From assembly GCA_009779045.1 (NCBI GenBank), contig WREZ01000056.1, positions 1 to 7,592 on the forward strand: a DNA stretch of 7,592 nucleotides, read 5' to 3'. The notes under the pieces are model-generated. The model was not told where the DNA came from. It did no database searches and was given only the letters and a program-made list of their open reading frames with translations. This document shows positions 4,681-7,592 of this stretch, piece by piece. How positions within the stretch are numbered: the stretch's first letter is position 1; every line of letters starts with the position of its first letter. Position numbers and translations under genes: made by a program. The stretch comes from Candidatus Bathycorpusculum sp. (GTDB taxonomy: Archaea > Thermoproteota > Bathyarchaeia > Bathyarchaeales > Bathycorpusculaceae).

Positions 4681-5901
4681 ATGTTAAATATAAAAAACAA
4701 CCCTGGAGTAAAAGTCTTAATCGCAGGATCCATTTTACAACTATTTCTCGGAATAATTTATGTCTGGAGCGTATTTGTACTACCTGTCCAAAACAAATTT
4801 GGCTGGCAAATCCAAGACGTCAAATTCACGGTCAACATCATGCTATGCTGTTTTGTGTTAGGCATTTTAACTGCTGGAAAACTACAAACAAAAATAAAAG
4901 CATCATACATAGTTCTAACAGGAGGCATGATGATGGCCATAGGCATGTTTGCAACATCAATGCTTTCTGCAACCATACCCGTTTACGGCATTTGGCTCAC
5001 CTATGGCATCATCGGCGGCTTTGGAGTTGGACTAGCCTATAACACCATTATATCTAGCGCCCAAAAATGGTTCCCAAAAAAACGCGGATTAGCCACAGGC
5101 ATAAGCGTTTTCACATTCGGATTCTCCGCAGTCATATTTGCACCCTTAATTGAAATGCTAATAGGACCCATCCCTGACTACAGTGGATTAATATTTACAT
5201 TCCGAATTCTATCCGCCGCATTCCTAGTTGCCACAGTAGCACTTTTCGCATTTATAAAATTACCTGAAAACGTTAAAGGAGCCACAGTTGACTTCGGCGC
5301 ACAAAAACAATACACCACAGGACAAATGCTCAAAAAAATCGACTTCTACTTAATCTTCTTCTCTATGATGTTCCTAACAGCAGCCTTCTTTATCATTAAC
5401 CCCTCACTAAAACTATTAGCACCCATACATGGATTAGACATCACCTTTGGAGTTACTCTAGTTATGATTGCAGGACTTGCTAACTCAGCTGGACGTCTTG
5501 CAATACCTCTTCTAGGCGAAAAAATAGGACGCCGCGGCGCAGTACTTACCATACTTTTAATCACAGCCATAGGAACAGCCTCCTTATGCATGATAAATGG
5601 TCTACTGTTTGTTATTGTAATAGCGCTTATAGCATTTTGCTATGGAGGTTCCTCAGGCATATTCCCACTTGTCACAGCAGATCACTTTGGCCTTAAAAAC
5701 ATCGGAGCCAACTATGGCGTAGTCATGATAGGATTTATGTCATCAGTACTACTCTTCCCACAACTCATTGGACAACTTAACACAGGAGACGCTGACCCCA
5801 CAGTTAACACAATGAAATACTTAGCATTAGCCGCTGTTGCCGCTGTAGGAGCACTTTTAACTTTCATACTAATATTGAAAGCCAAAAAAGGAGACAAATA
5901 A
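4681..5901 (+). CDS. MFS carrier of the oxalate/formate antiporter (OFA) family (406 aa)
   Basis: This is a polytopic membrane carrier with about twelve hydrophobic segments, full length for the family. OFA hallmarks are present: IYVWSVFVLP in helix 1 (26-35), GGFGVGLAYN in helix 4, the cytoplasmic WFPKKRGLATG (130-140), NSAGR in helix 8 (268-272) and the GEKIGRRGA loop (279-287). Known OFA members exchange small organic acids such as oxalate/formate or lactate across the cell membrane. Arg272 fits the substrate-binding arginine of OxlT. The helix-11 lysine of OxlT (K355) seems to be replaced: NYGVVMIGFMSS (344-355) has Phe352 where I place that lysine. A substrate other than a dicarboxylate is therefore likely. 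The start is ATG 4681, as AAAGGTG lies 9 nt before it. The stop abuts the next gene (TAAATG), so carrier and ligase are co-expressed. Confidence 0.85.
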   Translation: MLNIKNNPGVKVLIAGSILQLFLGIIYVWSVFVLPVQNKFGWQIQDVKFTVNIMLCCFVLGILTAGKLQTKIKASYIVLTGGMMMAIGMFATSMLSATIPVYGIWLTYGIIGGFGVGLAYNTIISSAQKWFPKKRGLATGISVFTFGFSAVIFAPLIEMLIGPIPDYSGLIFTFRILSAAFLVATVALFAFIKLPENVKGATVDFGAQKQYTTGQMLKKIDFYLIFFSMMFLTAAFFIINPSLKLLAPIHGLDITFGVTLVMIAGLANSAGRLAIPLLGEKIGRRGAVLTILLITAIGTASLCMINGLLFVIVIALIAFCYGGSSGIFPLVTADHFGLKNIGANYGVVMIGFMSSVLLFPQLIGQLNTGDADPTVNTMKYLALAAVAAVGALLTFILILKAKKGDK

Positions 5902-7560
5902 ATGCCAATTACTGAGATACTAGCTAAAAACGCAGAACTATACGGAAACACTGTTTGCCTAACAGAAATTAACCCTGGACTAGAAGAAAAACGAGGACTA
6001 TCCTGGAAAGAACTCTCCCTTGTAGAACCTGCACATGATATCCGTTACCGCAAAGAACTGACATGGCGCGCCTTTGATGAACGCGCTAACCAGTTTGCAC
6101 ATTTACTAATTGACCGCGGAGTAAAACGCGGCGACAAAATAGGCATTTTATTAATGAACTGCATTGAATGGCTACCTATCTATTTTGGCATACTAAAAAC
6201 AGGCGCACTTGTTGTCCCACTCAACTTCCGCTACTCCTCTGACGAAATAAAATACGCCCTTGACCTAGCTGATGTATCAGTACTAATTTTTGGCCCAGAA
6301 TTTACAGAACGCATACAAACCATAAAAAACGACTTACCAAAAATACACGAAATATTCTATGTCGGTAGCGACTGCCCAGACTTCGCAGAAGGATACGAAA
6401 AACTCGCAAGCACACGCCCCAGACAAACCCCAAACATAAAAATAACAGACAACGACGACGCCGCAATCTATTTCTCATCAGGAACCACAGGATTCCCAAA
6501 AGCCATTTTACACTCACACCTAACACTTGTCACATCCTGCCAAGTAGAACAAAACCATCACGGACAAACACATGAAGACATATTCTTATGCATCCCACCA
6601 CTTTATCACACCGGAGCCAAAATGCACTGGTTTGGCAGCTTTCTAGTAGGCGGCAGCGCAGTACTTTTACGTGGAATAAAACCTAAATGGATAATTGAAA
6701 CCGCCGCAAACGAACACGCCAGCATAGTATGGTTACTAGTCCCCTGGGCACAAGACATACTAGACGCCATTGAAAGCGGCGAAATAAACCTTAAAGACTA
6801 TGATTTAAGCGCATGGCGACTAATGCACATAGGCGCCCAACCAGTACCCCCTAGCCTAATTAAACGATGGAAAAAAGTATTTCCCAATCACGCCTATGAC
6901 ACAAATTACGGCCTCTCAGAATCAAGCGGACCAGGCGCAGTTCACCTTGGATTAGAAAACACACACAAAGTAGGCTCCATAGGCAAAGCCGGCTACAGTT
7001 GGCAAATAAAAATCGTCGACGAAAACGGCAAAAAAGTAAAACAAGGCGAAATCGGAGAACTAACACTTTCTGGCGTCTGCGTAATGAAATGCTACTACAA
7101 AGACCCACAAAACACAGCTACAACAATAAAAGACGGCTGGCTCTACACAGGCGACATGGCCCGCGAAGACGAAGACGGCTTCATATACCTAGTAGATAGG
7201 AAAAAAGATGTCATCATTACAGGCGGAGAAAACATTTACCCCGTACAAATAGAAGACTTCCTACACGGCTATGACAAAATAAAAGACGTAGCCGTAATCG
7301 GCCTAGCAGACCACCGACTAGGAGAAATATCAGCAGCCATCATTGAAATAAAACCAGACATAGACTGCAACGAAGAAGAAATAAGACAATACTGCACAAA
7401 ACTCCCCCGATACAAAAGACCATACAGAATAATCTTTGACAAAGTACCACGCAACGCCACAGGCAAAATCGAAAAACCCCGACTACGCACAAAATACTGC
7501 GGAGAAAGCATAGTAAAACAACAATTCGAACTCGACACAACAACAACAAACCAAAAATAA
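5902..7560 (+). CDS. AMP-forming acyl-CoA synthetase (class I adenylate-forming enzyme, 552 aa)
   Basis: It converts a carboxylic acid, ATP and CoA to acyl-CoA, AMP and pyrophosphate in the cytosol. All core motifs are intact: phosphate-binding SSGTTGFPK (192-200), YGLSE (336-340), GWLYTGD (412-418) with the ribose-contacting Asp418, the hinge DRKKD (432-436), GGENIYP (441-447) and C-terminal PRNATGK with catalytic Lys522. Length is normal for the family. PPLYHTGAKMHWFGS and HIGAQPVPPSL are like enzymes I recall from anaerobic clostridia. Those also share the longer N-terminus, where residues 33-55 (SWKELSLVEPAHDIRYR, then ELTW) precede the usual ELTWRAFDERAN. The substrate cannot be read from the motifs: aromatic, branched or short-chain acids are all possible. 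GGAG (5890-5893) lies 8 nt before the ATG, inside the carrier gene. The sense strand is strongly A/C-rich. A nearby carrier suggests it traps the imported acid as its CoA ester. Confidence 0.9.
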   Translation: MPITEILAKNAELYGNTVCLTEINPGLEEKRGLSWKELSLVEPAHDIRYRKELTWRAFDERANQFAHLLIDRGVKRGDKIGILLMNCIEWLPIYFGILKTGALVVPLNFRYSSDEIKYALDLADVSVLIFGPEFTERIQTIKNDLPKIHEIFYVGSDCPDFAEGYEKLASTRPRQTPNIKITDNDDAAIYFSSGTTGFPKAILHSHLTLVTSCQVEQNHHGQTHEDIFLCIPPLYHTGAKMHWFGSFLVGGSAVLLRGIKPKWIIETAANEHASIVWLLVPWAQDILDAIESGEINLKDYDLSAWRLMHIGAQPVPPSLIKRWKKVFPNHAYDTNYGLSESSGPGAVHLGLENTHKVGSIGKAGYSWQIKIVDENGKKVKQGEIGELTLSGVCVMKCYYKDPQNTATTIKDGWLYTGDMAREDEDGFIYLVDRKKDVIITGGENIYPVQIEDFLHGYDKIKDVAVIGLADHRLGEISAAIIEIKPDIDCNEEEIRQYCTKLPRYKRPYRIIFDKVPRNATGKIEKPRLRTKYCGESIVKQQFELDTTTTNQK

Positions 7561-7592
7561 AAACCCACACCCCACACCCCACAAACACACAC
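7561..7592. other. A/C-only downstream spacer
   Basis: The last 32 bases after the ligase stop contain only A and C on the plus strand, in runs such as CCCCACACCCC. No hairpin or U-tract terminator is present within the window. Confidence 0.6.

Noticed and set aside
5346..5591. Minus-strand open frames inside the carrier and ligase genes
   Set aside because: They are antisense shadows of clearly coding sequence, with no family resemblance.
1..7592. CRISPR arrays, tRNA or rRNA genes
   Set aside because: No regularly spaced repeats and no tRNA-like or rRNA-like segments were seen on either strand.

Overview
The window is AT-rich, gene-sparse and mosaic. The left 2.3 kb is accessory DNA made of broken genes, a small transposable element, transposase debris and a compact three-gene cassette. 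The middle (2.3-4.1 kb) holds three unrelated membrane or exported proteins with long spacers. The right 3 kb is an intact two-gene metabolic operon. The organism cannot be fixed from sequence alone. I lean to a low-GC, anaerobic, probably host-associated archaeon (a Bathyarchaeia-like or methanogen lineage), because the ATPase and transposase remnants look archaeal to me and several genes have an A/T-rich box at TATA-box distance. A gut Firmicute is the main alternative: the three-gene cassette and the acyl-CoA ligase resemble clostridial proteins, and the cassette carries a bacterial-type promoter.

Region by region: 1-317 (-) is the N-terminal part of a P-loop ATPase with a readable Walker A motif. 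It is interrupted at 122-238 by a 117-bp element with perfect 16-bp terminal inverted repeats and a 6-bp target duplication with one mismatch. Removing the element and one duplicate restores the frame exactly. Positions 411-698 (+) are an internal fragment of an IS66-like DDE transposase with an in-frame TAG. Positions 727-1701 (-) are a tight cassette: DUF3791 protein, DUF3990 protein (predicted ADP-ribosyltransferase fold), and a third small protein ending in four copies of a 9-bp tandem repeat. It is preceded by a textbook TTGAAA-17 nt-TATAAT promoter. Positions 1966-2259 (-) are an open C-terminal gene remnant with no credible start.

The middle holds a signal-anchored exported protein with a predicted beta-sandwich domain (2323-2871, +), a two-helix membrane protein (3030-3287, -) and a four-helix membrane protein (3629-4102, +). 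The spacer at 3288-3628 contains clustered dyads that may be an operator.

The right end is an OFA-family MFS carrier (4681-5901) directly joined, TAAATG, to an AMP-forming acyl-CoA synthetase (5902-7560). Together they suggest uptake of an organic acid followed by CoA activation, with the substrate unknown. The carrier appears to lack the substrate-binding lysine of the oxalate carrier OxlT. Across much of the window the sense strand and the spacers are rich in A and C and poor in G and T, an amino/keto asymmetry strongest at 4433-4600 and 7561-7592.
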